A DNA stretch of 64,000 nucleotides from Phaffia rhodozyma (taxonomy: Eukaryota; Basidiomycota; Tremellomycetes; Cystofilobasidiales; Mrakiaceae). Positions 13,099-25,242 of the stretch are shown here, in pieces. A program made the translations under genes and the position numbers. The first letter of the stretch is position 1, and the number at the start of each line of letters is the position of its first letter. The stretch is from contig JACGZH010000006.1 of the NCBI GenBank assembly GCA_014706385.1, positions 1,178,001 through 1,242,000 on the forward strand. The letters are read 5' to 3'. The notes under the pieces are model-generated. The model was given only the letters and a program-made list of their open reading frames with translations, had not been told where the DNA came from and did not search any database.

Positions 13099-14323
13099 AT
13101 GTCTTCTTTCTACGCTCTCACCGTAAGATCTGGCGGATTGTATGGACACTGGTGAACGCCGTTCTGACTGTTCTGTATCTTATACTGTGTACAGACCACT
13201 CTTCGGAAGGGAAAGGCGCTCTCGTTCGATCAATTCAAGGGAAAGACCATCCTCATCGTCAACGTCGCTTCCAAGTGGTGCGTCTATCATTAGACGATCT
13301 CTGAATAAACTCTTCTCTTCTTTATTTCTGACTGGTGTGTACTCCATGATGAACGTTCTGAACTTTTTCATGGTTGTAGTGGGTATGTAGAATTCCAGTT
13401 TCACATGTGTTCTGCTTTGACTCCCCATCGCTAACAGAGACCGGCTTTATCCGACATCTTCTTCTTCACGCTCAACAGAAAGACCCCCCAGTACAAGGTT
13501 CTCCAGGAGCTTTACACAAAGTATCACGACCAAGGACTCGAGCTCATCGGTTTCCCGTCCAACCAATTCAAGGTCTGTTGCACCCACTTCGTTTCTTTTA
13601 CCCACACAGAAAAATGGCTTCTTTGATGACGCTTGAGTAAGCCAGTCTGACGTGCTTGATATATCACGATTGTACAGGAGCAAGAGCCTGGAACGGACGA
13701 CGAGATCGCTCAGTTCTGGTCAGTTCTCTTGTCGCATTCGCCTACAAATCAATATCATTATAACACGCTTAGCCAAAACTCTTGTCTCATTATCATTTGC
13801 TGACCTTAGTGAGCTCAACTACGGCGTCTCGTTCCGTATGTACTCTCTCGGATCTTCTTTCCATCTCATGCCCCTTCGATCGTTTGAACCTAGGGCTGAT
13901 TTACTCTCATCAACATGATCAATTCTTATGTAGCCATCGTCTCCAAGTCGAACGTTAACGGGCCAGAGACTAATGACGTCTACAAGTATCTCAAGGAGAA
14001 GAAGGCTGTTGAGAACATCTCTTGGAACTTCGGTTCGTCTGCTATTTCTTATCCTCTTACCTCGCGCCTATACTGAGCTGATACCTAACTCGAAATCTCA
14101 ACTTTGGTACATGTAGATAAGTTCTTGGTCGACAAGGAGGGAAACGTCGTCGAGTACTTTGATCGATCTACCACTACCGTATGTGTTGTCTCTTCCTTAT
14201 CAAAGTTGCATGTTCGTCCAAATGACAAACCCGTGTTCATCTTTTGTCAACTATTTGCGAACGTATTACCCATTTCCATCCATGAAGGACGTCTTGGAGC
14301 CTACTATTCAAAAGTATCTTTAA
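13099..14323 (+). CDS. GPX3: Thiol glutathione peroxidase (Gpx3/Hyr1-like)
   Basis: The enzyme reduces hydroperoxides, in fungi usually with thioredoxin, and can serve as a redox sensor. Exons: 13099-13122 (MSSFYALT), 13195-13277 (ending NVASK plus two bases), a 3-nt exon TGG at 13380-13382, then from 13479 ([12 protein letters not shown]...LIGFPSNQF), a short exon with [45 protein letters not shown] and [21 protein letters not shown], ending [13 protein letters not shown]. The peroxidatic residue is a Cys (not Sec) in SKCGKTPQY, and the resolving Cys is in CELNYGV. The middle motif reads GFPSNQF, so the Cys found here in yeast Gpx3 (GFPCNQF) is Ser. The product is about 160 residues, normal for the family, and has no obvious signal peptide. 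Confidence 0.9.
13380..13382 (+). other. Predicted 3-nt microexon in the peroxidase gene
   Basis: The sequence around it reads ttgtag|TGG|gtatgt. Splicing it between exon 2 (ending AAG TG) and the exon starting at 13479 (A AAG ACC) yields the codons for Cys-Gly-Lys, rebuilding the family motif with its peroxidatic Cys. Skipping it would join TG to A and give a TGA stop. Confidence 0.65.
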
Positions 14324-14507
14324 ACGCAATCCACATAGATCTTTGGTCGTCTGATAGATCTCGTCTCTATAGACCTTTGTTTTCTGTATTCTTGTTCTTC
14401 AATGTTTGTCATCCCATAAATCGCGCGCACGATGGTAGAAATGCTCGCAAGGATGCTCAGGAGAAAATTTTGAACAAAAAAACTACATTCGATTTCTCGA
14501 GCTCCTA

Positions 14508-17500
14508 TTACAAACTAACGACCCCTTCGCCCTCTGGATCCTTTTCTTTACCCAACAGTTCGACAGCCAAGTCCCAGACTGATTCTTGTTCAGCCGTCAT
14601 CTCCCTAGCTCTCATTCGAACACTTATGATCGAACTAAGTTGTTGTCGCAAAAACTTGAGAGCCAACATGGTCTTTGGATGTAACTGAAGTTTGAGCTTC
14701 TTGTCAAGTTGAAGGAGGTTTGATGCCAGCTAAGAATACGAAAGAAACCAGAAGAAACGTCAGCCCCAGTCGCGCGACAAGGAAGTATGAAGCTGGTTTG
14801 AAGAACACGTACCTTGAATTCAGTATCACCACACATCAAGATTAAGGCTCGGTCATCTACTGGTCCAGTTTCCCAAGCATAGAGCTTTTTGGAGTGCCTG
14901 TGCCAATCGATGTGTTATTCAGACCCATATGATCAGAGAGTCTTTCCTGAAAGCTCCGGGGGGGTTTTTTTTTTAAAAAAAAAAAAGAAAAAAAAAAGAG
15001 AAAAAGGACTTACATGATAGTAAAGAACGCCAGATGATTAGATCCAAAGTCGGCGGTCTTGATTCTAAAATTCACACTCGAAGGGTGAATGCTAGCCGGT
15101 TGATTATTACTGAATGTTCTTAGCTGACCACTCGATGGATCGATCGACAGGATTTTCGGGAAAAGTCCACTGGCGAGAGCGGCGCTGATGATATGAGTGT
15201 CTTCAGAGTTGGTATCGAATGCTGGTGGCACGGTGACAAAACGAGGTCCTCTTCGGGAATATCGAGCTCTGTAGAGAAAACAACAATCGAAAGATAAGAA
15301 ACTGAGTGCAAGATGGTTCATCACGAGGGAAAGAGAAAACAGGACCAACCGGCTGATCGCTGTACGTTGCTCATCGGATACTTCGACAAATCCAGCATCA
15401 ACGAGATACCTAGAGAGTTCAGAAGAGCAGTAGGTTACATTAATAAGATGATTTGGAATGCAACAAAGCCTTTTGAATAGAAACGAAGGACTTACATGAA
15501 GAGCTGTTGACGTAATTCCTCAATCTGCTGTAAATTTTGGTGAGACAAAAAGTTCTTCCGGCAGAACTGTCGCACAAAATTCGGGTTGGCTGATGCGCGA
15601 CGCCAGCTGTCGAAAGCGTTATGAAGTGTCAAAAAGTCGCTGTTGTCTATGTTTGATTGAATCAAAGACGAGGTCATCAGCTTCGAAATTACAAGACGAT
15701 ACATTCGAGAAAGGGCCAACGAACCTGTTTTGAAACTCAGTTTAGCTCTATCAGCCTCTTGCTCCAAGCCAAACGGAGCGACAAAAGGCGTTTTCGAATT
15801 GAGAGTGGCTGCGATCGTCAAGGCGGGATCCAAACACTTGAAAAGCGCGGCTATAAGGAGGAATTTTCCTGTGAAAGCAAAGTTAAGAGACGAAAGCCAT
15901 TCGTTAGCTATCGATAGGCAATCAAGTCTAATTCAAAACGAAGAGCTGGACTAACCTAGATGAACATCCATCTTTATGCGCGAGAGGATAACATGTGTCA
16001 GATTGGCGTACGTCACACAGTAAAGAATGAAGATGAACTGAACGATTAGCAGCTTACAGGTAGTTTTGAAAGAAGTCTTCCCATAGGCGTGATATCCTCG
16101 TTTACAGTCAGCGCTATAACATAAAAGAGAACCGATCAGTTTTGAGGTATTTGTCAACGCAAACTGGACGGGACAAAGTTGACCCACCTTTGACCTCGAC
16201 AAGCGAGGATACAGCTATACAATCGCCACATGATCCAAAGCATAAAGGGATTAGAATCGATCGCAAGTTCATATCTACATGAAGATTAACATACCCCGCT
16301 GAATGTTCAGTGGTAACGGCGGGTCCAAGGCCTTTGACAGAACTACATATTCAACAAGAACAATGTCGCCAACAACAATCAGCCCAGATTTCTTCCTACA
16401 GGTCCGACCATGTCTGGTAAGCATAGGCCAACGTACCTTCCTCAATCGAGTTGCCCATTTTGATTTTAAGAATCTTGATTCGCAGGGCTAAATCCTGCAA
16501 CGAAAGACGCAGCATCTCAGGTAAAGGATGATCTTGAAGCTGTTTCCAAGAAAAAAAAAACGCTTTAGTCACTCAGTAAGCTGGGAACAAAACCTGAGAA
16601 GGTTCTGCATGGACGAATACCCACTTGAGTCTCATGCCTCAATTTTGTGAACAGATGGAAAGCCAGTCCAGGCTGGACTCGACCTGCTCGACCTCGTCTT
16701 TGAGCCGCATTACTCTTCGCGATCCAAGTCTCGACTAATTTTGATATCTGCCGCTTCTCGTCGAACCTCATCTCTCGGTGTTTGCCCGAATCAATCACAC
16801 ACACACACTATAATTCATGCGAAAGGAAGGATACAAAGGCATCAGCAAACGTACGGTTCTAGGAACGTATCATCGGAGCGGAGCAATTTATCTTACATCT
16901 GGGATGGTAACACCTGTTTCGGCGATGTTCGTAGAAATCACAATCTTACGAACCCCAGGCGGTGGATAGTTGAACACCGCACTTTGTCCTTCAGAAGACA
17001 CACTATACAAGGGCGAATCAAAAAGGAGTAGAGAATGAACAAATATTCATCGGTTGAAAAGGAGATGTGTGAAATTTCGATAGAGTTACGAACCTGGAAT
17101 GGAGAGGGAAGATCATAAAGTCTTGTGTTCCAAATGCCGAGTGTTCCTGTAAGAGGTCATTGAGCCGACGAATTTCATTACTGTTGTTTGCATGAAGCAA
17201 CCACGAAAAATTTTGTAATTGAAGCAGTCAGATAGGAGCAAACAGAAAAAAACAAGACATGCAAAAAGAAGATTCATACAGTCCGGGCATGAAAATCAAT
17301 ATCGAAGCCGAGAACTGAAAGCTAGCCGGGTCTTCGAAACATAATTTCTCCAATAGTCGAACGATCTAAGCCACCCATCGATTCGTCACACTATCAGTAA
17401 AACAAAAAATGCCTGTTGGTAGACGATTCAAACATGATAAGATGGACCTACCAAATCGTAAGGAATCAACCGATCATCCAAGATATTCACTGTCGACACG

Positions 17501-20500
17501 CATTTTGCCTCATATTTCTTCTCCAATTTGACTGGCGCAGCATCCTCCTTCTTCTGTTGGTCATCATCGTCATCGTCCGCATCTCTAGAGACCATGGCGT
17601 CTTCATTCCAATCCAACTTGACAGGTCTGCCCTTTTGGTATTTTCCATCTGGCACATAGATCAAATTGTAGGATCAGTCAGTTGAGTCTGAAGGTGCGAA
17701 GTGTAGCCTGTCGAGTCAAGAGATGGCAAACAAGAGAGGACATACATCGTCTGGCGTAAGGGGAATCTCCATTAATGAACCACTTCGAATACTGGATCGC
17801 ATCTTCCAGGAATTGCGTGGTCACCGGGAACGTCCTTCCCGGTACGGAAAGTGTCGGACAACCACCGAAGAATGCAGAAATCTTTTCGGCGTCCACTGTG
17901 GCACTCATCAGAACCACCTTGAGATCTTTACGTTGTTCAAGAAGTGTCTTGAGAACAATGAGCAGAAAGTCGGCTACAAAGATGAGTTCGTATAGAGGAA
18001 AAAAAACCACGAAGTCAATAAATAAAGTGAAAGGACGGAAATCAGTTGAGGAGATTTCTTACATTCTATGGACCTCTCGTGGACCTCATCTACGATGATA
18101 TGCTAAGAGAACGCGGTGTGAAAACAAAAGCAAATGACATTCCTTATCAACTTTACGGATCAAAGAAATCCTGAACAGTGATGAGAAAGCTAACCGTGAT
18201 CTCATCAAACGCAGTTCCCTTCCCACCTCCGCTAGCGCTTCCGCCCTCCAACATTCGAAGCGCAATTCCGTTCGTCACGAATGTCAAACGCTAAACCACA
18301 AATCCGATCACAAACAAGACCAAGAAAGATGGTCAGTCTGATGACAACTCTGTCTAGTCAACTAGAAGCAATTCGACGAATTGAAAGTCAAATGAACTTG
18401 AACGTCTCACAGTATTTTTCGATGTACAGCTCTCCAAACGGATAGAATAACCAACAAGGGACGACATTAACCCGACCTGATTAGGAAAATCTCCAAGTTC
18501 TTGCGATACTCTCTGAGCGAGCGAAATGGCAGAGATTCGTCTGGGCTCGGTGACAAATATTCGACAATTTTGACCTCTGGAGAGTTGATCTTCTAATAAA
18601 AAGGAAGGCAACTGAGTTGATTTTCCACTTTTTGTTTATGAAAAGAGCGGCGAAGAGATGATGGCTTTTTCAGTTGAAGTCACGAAGATCAAGCAAGAGA
18701 CGGATAAATGATCGTACCATCCGGTTTCACCACTCAAGACAAGCACTTGAGATGATTCTAGTGTGGAGACGATAGTCTCTCTAAAAGAAGCTATCGGCAG
18801 GTTCGCTCTTTGTTTCTGAGATATATTCAATCATAACGCCGACAATGTCGTCAGCCTCTCGGCGTATTCTTTCGCTCAACGCCTTGAAAAGAAGGAAAAA
18901 CTTACAAGCATCTGTTGATAATTCGGACTATCGACTCTTCGCTGAAAGTCCGCTTGGATCTGACCAGAATAGAATGCGCCGGTTGCCAAATTTGAAAGCG
19001 GTGGCGGGGGTGGTAAAAACTCGAAGCCGGGAATAAGCCCAACAGATGATTTGTTGGTGGGCTAGAGGAATTAAGTCGAATTAACGGTTGTGAAGGACAA
19101 GTATCAGTAAGTGGTCCATAAATCGATCTTGAGGAGAGAGAAAAACATGACGCACCTTGACTTCGTTTTCGGTCTCTGAGCTGATTGGTGGAGCGAGTCT
19201 CGAATCCAATATGGCTCTCAACATCCCCCATGTCACTCTTCGTTCTCTATCAACTTCTTCCTTCCTCTTTCCGTCGAGTTCATCCCAGAAATCCTTGTAC
19301 GCGGCCGGTAACGTCCTCCACAATCCTTTCTCGCCTTTGGACTCGACGACTGTCAACTCGAACAACGCCATCGTCGCCACAAAATTCTCTGCTTCCTGTA
19401 TGGAATGGCAACCGACATCCGTCATCGCCCATTGTTGTTCTCGTCCCGATTTCCAACGGATCTTGAGCGACGCCCGACAAGCGTGGAACGAATTGGACAA
19501 GGTAGCATAGTCGACGAGACAGAACCGGTCAAGTTTGACGGCTAGAGTCTGTAGGATGGTCTTGGGCGTACCGGTGGCAGAGGTGAAGTGTTTAGGAAGA
19601 GGCATCGCTCGAGATATCACGTTGGCATCAGCGGCAGGAACCGTTGCTGAGGGCTCGGCGGCCATTTGTTCAAAAAGCTAGAATTAATTTGAAAGGGAAA
19701 GAGTAATAGAAAGAGAAAGAGAGGACAAGTCAACACATATCCCCAGCTCAGCCGATGAAAGAGAAAACAATGCTTACTCCACCCAGCCCATCGATCATTC
19801 CATCATCCGCCTTGTCCCCAAGACCATTTAATAAATCCCCAGCCTTCTTACTGCCTTCAGTCACAGCCGCGCCCACGTTCGAATCGTTCTCTGAAGAAAT
19901 CGGAGACGCCGCAGAATGTGAGTCCCCATTGGTCGTTGCGTTCGGGCTGGAGACCTTGCCTTTGAGACGATCTTCGAGCGCTTTGGCGTCAGCCTTGGTT
20001 CGAAGATGTTTGTATTCAGTTTCTGATGATTAAACCGCAAGCAAAGTCAAGCAAACCAGATCTGTCAGCAAGCAAAGATCGGCGGGCGGGTACGTAATAC
20101 TATATGGCCACCTACCAGCATCATCTTTGTTCCAAAGATACATTGCCTTCACGACCTCCATCTTCTTTCTCACGCTTACAGCCTCTGGCGGTTCGTTCTT
20201 TCCTGCAACTAATTTGTTCTTTGTCTGGCCCTTTTTGTTTCCCTTTGCTGGCTTCCCATTCTTAAGGTTAGTCCCAACAGGCACGCCGATGAGCTCATCT
20301 AGCTTCATCCGAAGCTTGGCATACTCTAGACTCGGCATGACGCTTTCGTCTTCTTCAGACGTATCATCATCGCCCTCTTGATCTGCCGGCGCGAATAGTG
20401 ATTTGGTGGGTTCTACCGGAGCAGGAGCAATGGCAGTAGTCGAAGATGGCACAGAGACTTGAGATAGTGGAGGAGGGATTTCTTCGGCGGGAGTTGACGG

Positions 20501-21604
20501 AAGCGTTTCAGAAACAGGCGTCAGAGGCACAGATGGGCCAACCGATTTATGACCAACTGGGGAAGCTGGTCGAGAAGGAAGCTGGAATGGAGTTGCGGGC
20601 ATTGAGGCAGCTACAAAGTGAAAATTACCAAAGGTTGAGTCAGCCTCAAAGAAAGGGGCACATAGACTATCAAATAGAGGAAAGCGATAGAACGCACAAG
20701 CTTTTGGGGCGAAGTCACCCTCTTGTAGAAGCTCGTCTTCGCTGCAATGGAGATACAGCTAACAAGAGAGAAGAGAAAACTCGAAAGTACGATCAGCCTT
20801 CTGGACATGTAGACAAGGCATAGGATTAACGGTATCTACTGACCCAGTCGAAAGCTTCGTCTAAATCCCAGTTTGATAGCGCCTTGAGGCACTCTTCGAT
20901 TCTCTCGGGCTGAAACCCAATTTTTGTGAGAACACCATGAGTGATCGCCAGTCGGAGCAGAATCTTTTCTATATCGGTGGTCGCGTCCAGAAGGGTTTGT
21001 TGATCTTGGGGAAAGGTTAGGAAGAGCAGTCTGAAAATCAGCTCGGTACAAACGAAATCCAATCCAGTTTCAACAAAAGGCTTACTCTGGTTGGCTTGGT
21101 CCATCTTGGTTGCCAAGTCGAGAGCGCGTTCCTGAATGGATTCTGGAATGACAAATTGTGGGTAGGATTTTGCCTGACGTTTCTCGAAATCTATGGTCTG
21201 TTTGACAAGAACGGCGACAAGAAAGTTCAGTGATCAGAAAGAAGAGGACAGCACGGACACTGGAGGAAGGCATGTGCTTGGAAGAGAACGCTCACTTTAA
21301 TGGTTCTAGCGACTTCCTTCTCTACCTTTTCCTGTAGCTTTTCGACCAAGCTTTGCAAGTAACTCTCCTCCTTTTCCCAGTCTTCCTCGCCATCGCCCTT
21401 GGGCTTTCCCTCCGGTCCAATCTTTCCATCCTTGTGGGTTGCGGATGTTGCGTTTTGGTCTGTTCCGTTGGGATTATCGATGGTCTGCGAGAGACCCTCG
21501 ACCGGTGGCTCGACCGGTGCGGGTGGAAGGACCTTTTTGGGTACGGACGACGTGGCGAACCCTCTGTTAACTGCGGGCAACGCACTTTTCTTCTTTTTGG
21601 CCAT
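14508..21604 (-). CDS. DHX29: DExH-box RNA helicase, DHX29-like translation factor
   Basis: DHX29 proteins bind the 40S subunit and help scanning on structured 5' leaders. The start at 21604 reads [20 protein letters not shown]-like segment at 20836-21116 reads [27 protein letters not shown]; a charged linker follows (20030-20602), then a dsRBD-like region in 19081-19665 ([32 protein letters not shown]). The helicase core has motif [10 protein letters not shown] near 18725-18755, Ia TEPRRISA near 18540, DEVH at 18079-18090, MSATVDAEK near 17910, motif [14 protein letters not shown] near 16910-16950 and motif [14 protein letters not shown] near 16670-16710. HA2 and OB-fold regions follow ([14 protein letters not shown] near 15770; [10 protein letters not shown] near 15070). 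The stop is at 14508. With about 20 exons it is the longest gene here. The closest yeast relative is the uncharacterised YLR419W type; a YTHDC2/DHX57-type relative cannot be fully excluded. Confidence 0.85.
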
Positions 21605-22857
21605 GGCAGCCTTTTGTCAAGAAGAAGAAGAGGTCCGAGGGAGCGATTGAAGCGGAGCAGGCGGTGGTCTGATGAGAGTTGTCTAGAAAAGGAGAGCAGT
21701 ATGCGTATCGAAAGTGAATAAAGCGATCAGAAAGATATCAACGGGTTCGCCGACCAGGGACTAAGACAGGTAGCACAGATAGGAAGGACAATAGCGAGCA
21801 GAAGGGATGTGAGGAACGAGCACAAAAGAGCAAAGAAACCAAAAGGGAAACGAGAAAAAGCTGGAAGAGCTGTAGTACATGTTCCTTTCGACAGATGATG
21901 GCCACTGACGACAACGACGGCAGGAATATGAAGGGAAAACATGGACAACAACAAAAAAGATATGAAACTAACAGCGTTATCTGAGCCGTCCTTGAGGCTA
22001 CTTATATGCCAGCACGAGACACGACGATCAAAGAAGGTGGTCTGTCTAAACGAGTGAGTGAGTGGATGGGATGAGTGTGTATGGTGATCTGTTGGATGTC
22101 TGTTGGATGGAACCCACGAAAAGACGAGCACTGAAATGATTAGAGAAGGTTTGTAGTAAGTGTACTAGGACGTTCTATTGGACAAGTTTCATTAGAGACC
22201 TGCGTAATGGGCTCATTAGGAAGTCGTAGTACGAAAGTGTAGTAAGGTGTTTTATTAGGAAAATCCGTTGTAGGTCGACTACACGAGTACTACAAAAGAT
22301 TTGAAAATGACTAGGACCCTAGTCTGACTATCGATATCTGCACATCGTTTGCTTCCTTTCTGAACAGCACATCATCGATAGCAAGAGCATAGTGTACATA
22401 CAGACGACAAACGAAACAAAGCGCTCATCATCCTACGGCAAGAGAGGCTGACGGACGAGAGGAAGGAGACTATAAGAGAAGAAAAAAGACGACCATCGTT
22501 GTAATTTCTTCGTAACTAGATTAGTGAGAAATCGGTCGGAAGTCAACACCGTCTAATCGATCTCGTCCATCTCGTCCGTCTCGTCCATCTCATTCACCCC
22601 CACGATCACCTTGCTTTGTACATTCTGTATCAGTTGTATCCAAACACTCAGTTGCCATCAACCAAAAGAGTCCTCAGGAAGGTCTTGTAGAAATAATATT
22701 CACTCTTCAAGGTTTCATCCTCAGTGAGTTGGATCCACGCCATCCAATCGGCTGATCGTCAATATTTAGATATTGACAACTTCTGGTCTTTCTTCTTAAA
22801 TCATTTCGATCCGAAGGAACGATCAACCTATCTCTTGATTATCTGTACCTATACACT
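21605..22857. promoter_or_regulatory. Divergent promoter region between DHX29 and the PPR-like gene
   Basis: The stretch separates two divergent starts. It holds a hydrophobic minus-strand frame (21727-22131) that I do not accept as a gene, and a 9-nt direct repeat (tctcgtcca, about three copies) at 22561-22591. Nothing else stands out. Confidence 0.35.
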
Positions 22858-24903
22858 ATGAGACCATCTCCAACCGCTCTTGCTCAGCGAATCGCTCAAC
22901 CATTCTCTCGCTCTCGTTCGCACCTTGTCCCCGGCAGCAGTAGCCGTTCAGTCCGTTCACTGTCCATCTGGCTGACGAAACCCAATCAGTTAGACCGTCC
23001 TCTCTCTCACCCGGTCAACCAGCTGTTCCGTCGTCATAATGCTCAGGATGTGCTTGGCCAAGCGATGGATCTTTTTCGTTCAGGAGATTCAAATGTGATA
23101 ATGATCAACCCTTACGAAAACAAGACATACAGAGACGGAAGGATAAAGACGTTGACGGTGGCCGAAAGAGAGATCGCTTTGGCAGATTATCAGGCAGGAC
23201 TGAACAGAGGAGAACTACCGACGGCCGAGACAGTTCTACCACTCATTAAAGCATACTGTCTCAACCCGGAGCAAGACCCAGACGTCCCCATGGCGATGGA
23301 CCTTTATGGTGATTTCCTTCGAGCGGAGGAGAAGCGCGAGCGATCAACTCAACCATCCGTCGTGACCGAACGCGCAAAGGCACCGGCGTGTGATGGACCG
23401 TCGGTCGAGTTGTACGATGCTCTTCTCCTTGGAATCTCTCGGTCGCCGACAATAAAGAATCATGATTTCGCTTGGAAGCTACTGCAAGACATGAAGATCC
23501 GAAATGTTCATTTCGATACGCCGACCACACTCGCTCACATCCAAACCTACATGTCGTTCTCTCGTACACACAAATATGCTTTTTCGGTGTACGACCGATT
23601 TTACAAGCTTCATCCACCAGCTTTGGGAGCGAGCGAGGAAGCTTACCTGACGATCGTTCAGACCTTTTTGTTCTCTCAGTACGAAAAAAGTCTAACTCCG
23701 AGTCCGAGATATCTGTTTGAGATGATTCATGACATGAGACGACAAGGGATCGAAGCAAGTCATCCCATCGTTGTCACCGCGCTTTCATACTATGCCAAAC
23801 TAGCTTACTCCGGAGGTCTGTCCTCCCAAAGGGAAAACAACGAGAAAATTATGAAGGATATAAGGTATCATGTGGACATGTTAATTGCTTGGTGTCGACT
23901 CGATCCGTTCATTCCTGTTCGTGATTTCTCCTTTGTCTTATGAAACACCCGGCTCTCGATCTGACAACTGCAAACTCTCTTTCTATGTGTCTCGAATTCT
24001 CATCATCAGATGGACACCTTGTTAGTAAACTCGATGATGAATGCGACCTGCCGAACAGGTGGTCTCAAAGAAACCTACTCGATGTGGTTAGAGATTTCGG
24101 AGACTGAGGATCCGAATTTGGCCGCCAATAACGCTTCTGTCTCGATCGTCCGTATCCTCTTTCTCAGCTCGTGTCTTGTCCTTTGTATTTTCTCTCTTCT
24201 CCACATCCTTATGTTGAGCTTTGAAACTGACCTTACATTCATCTGTTTGTCAACCCATCAGATGTTTGATAGTATAGGACTTCACTCCACCGCCTTCGCC
24301 GCTCATCATCTATTCAAATGGCTCCGATCCGGCTCGTTCCCACTCACACTCTCTAACTATCATTCTTACCTGACATCCCTGCTCCGAACCGGCTGGCCAG
24401 AACAAGCGTTGGACGAGCTGACGATCGAGATGAAACGGAACTTGGGTTCACCAAAAGCGCCTAGCCCGACCTGGGAGACCGTCAGGATCTTGATGGACTG
24501 GCAGGATCAGTTTGGAGATCTCACAAAATCCCGGATCAGGGCTGTGATCGAGAAGGAGTTCCCAGAATTTTGGGTACGAGGACCTGGAGGCGAGGAAGGT
24601 CAAGGCCTGAAGGACCGGAAGGGACTAACGATGTGGGAGATTGAGATGGATGAAGAAGAGAGAGACCTGGTGGATTTGCTGAGTCCTCTGGACCACGAGC
24701 ACGAGCAGGACCATGAGCATGAACTCGGAGACCGAGAAACAAACAGAGCGTCGAATGGGTTCGCGCATGGAGAGTTTGAAGCTGCCGAGGAAGGAGGTAG
24801 ATTCGCCGATGACGATCCAGATGCAGATCGAGACTTGGATCAGTCCGATCGCCCACACTCATCCACAGAAGCAGGCCGACGAGGTCAACAGGAAAAGTAT
24901 TAA
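22858..24903 (+). CDS. PPR-like mitochondrial protein, function unknown
   Basis: The N-terminus is rich in Arg and Ser with almost no acids for the first ~60 residues (MRPSPTALAQRIAQPFSRSR), as expected of a mitochondrial presequence. The body is helical and repeat-like, with PPR-style phrases: VELYDALLLGISRSP, FAWKLLQDMKIRNVHFD, YAFSVYDRFYKLHPPALG, YLFEMIHDMRRQGIEAS. An intron with a GTTCGT donor near 23917 joins to DTLLVNSMMNATCRTGGLKE at 24010, and another intron follows near 24145. Later text includes LTSLLRTGWPEQALDELTIEM. The C-terminus is acidic, with a His-Glu-rich stretch near 24700 and the stop at 24901-24903. PPR proteins bind organelle RNA; this one may act in mitochondrial RNA processing or translation. 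No orthologue was recognised, and the repeats are degenerate. Confidence 0.7.
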
Positions 24904-24954
24904 ATCAAATGAATGTCGCCTCAAATCTTTGCACAGTCCACTCGCTTTGAAGAG

Positions 24955-24955
<1 letters not shown>

Positions 24956-25002
<47 letters not shown>
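24956..25002. repeat. (CA)n microsatellite
   Basis: About 23 uninterrupted AC/CA dinucleotides lie just downstream of the PPR-like gene stop and before the AAT1 3' end. The whole gap 24904-25242 holds only this repeat and probable 3' UTRs. Confidence 0.97.
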
Positions 25003-25003
<1 letters not shown>

Positions 25004-25242
25004 TCATAAAGACTTTTATAACCCGAAAAAGATTTAAGAACAAGAGGAGGGAAGAGAAAGAAAGGTAATGAACAGCATAAGATGACAAGAGACAAAACTA
25101 CTACAATTGGGAAGGTTTCTTTTCAGAAAACATGTAAAAGGGATACAAGAGAAACATGCTCCAAGATGCCGATGAAAACCAGATAGAAGAAAAAGAGAGG
25201 GTATCCATCTAAAGCTCATCGATCTTTGCAGAAGCACATCAA

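Noticed and set aside
21727..22131. 134-codon hydrophobic frame on the minus strand upstream of DHX29
   Set aside because: It lies in the divergent promoter, has His/Ser/Pro/Leu-rich composition expected of such sequence and no family resemblance. Kept only as a remark.
24713..25009. Frame ending in a His-Thr repeat
   Set aside because: It is the translated (CA)n microsatellite after the PPR-like gene stop.
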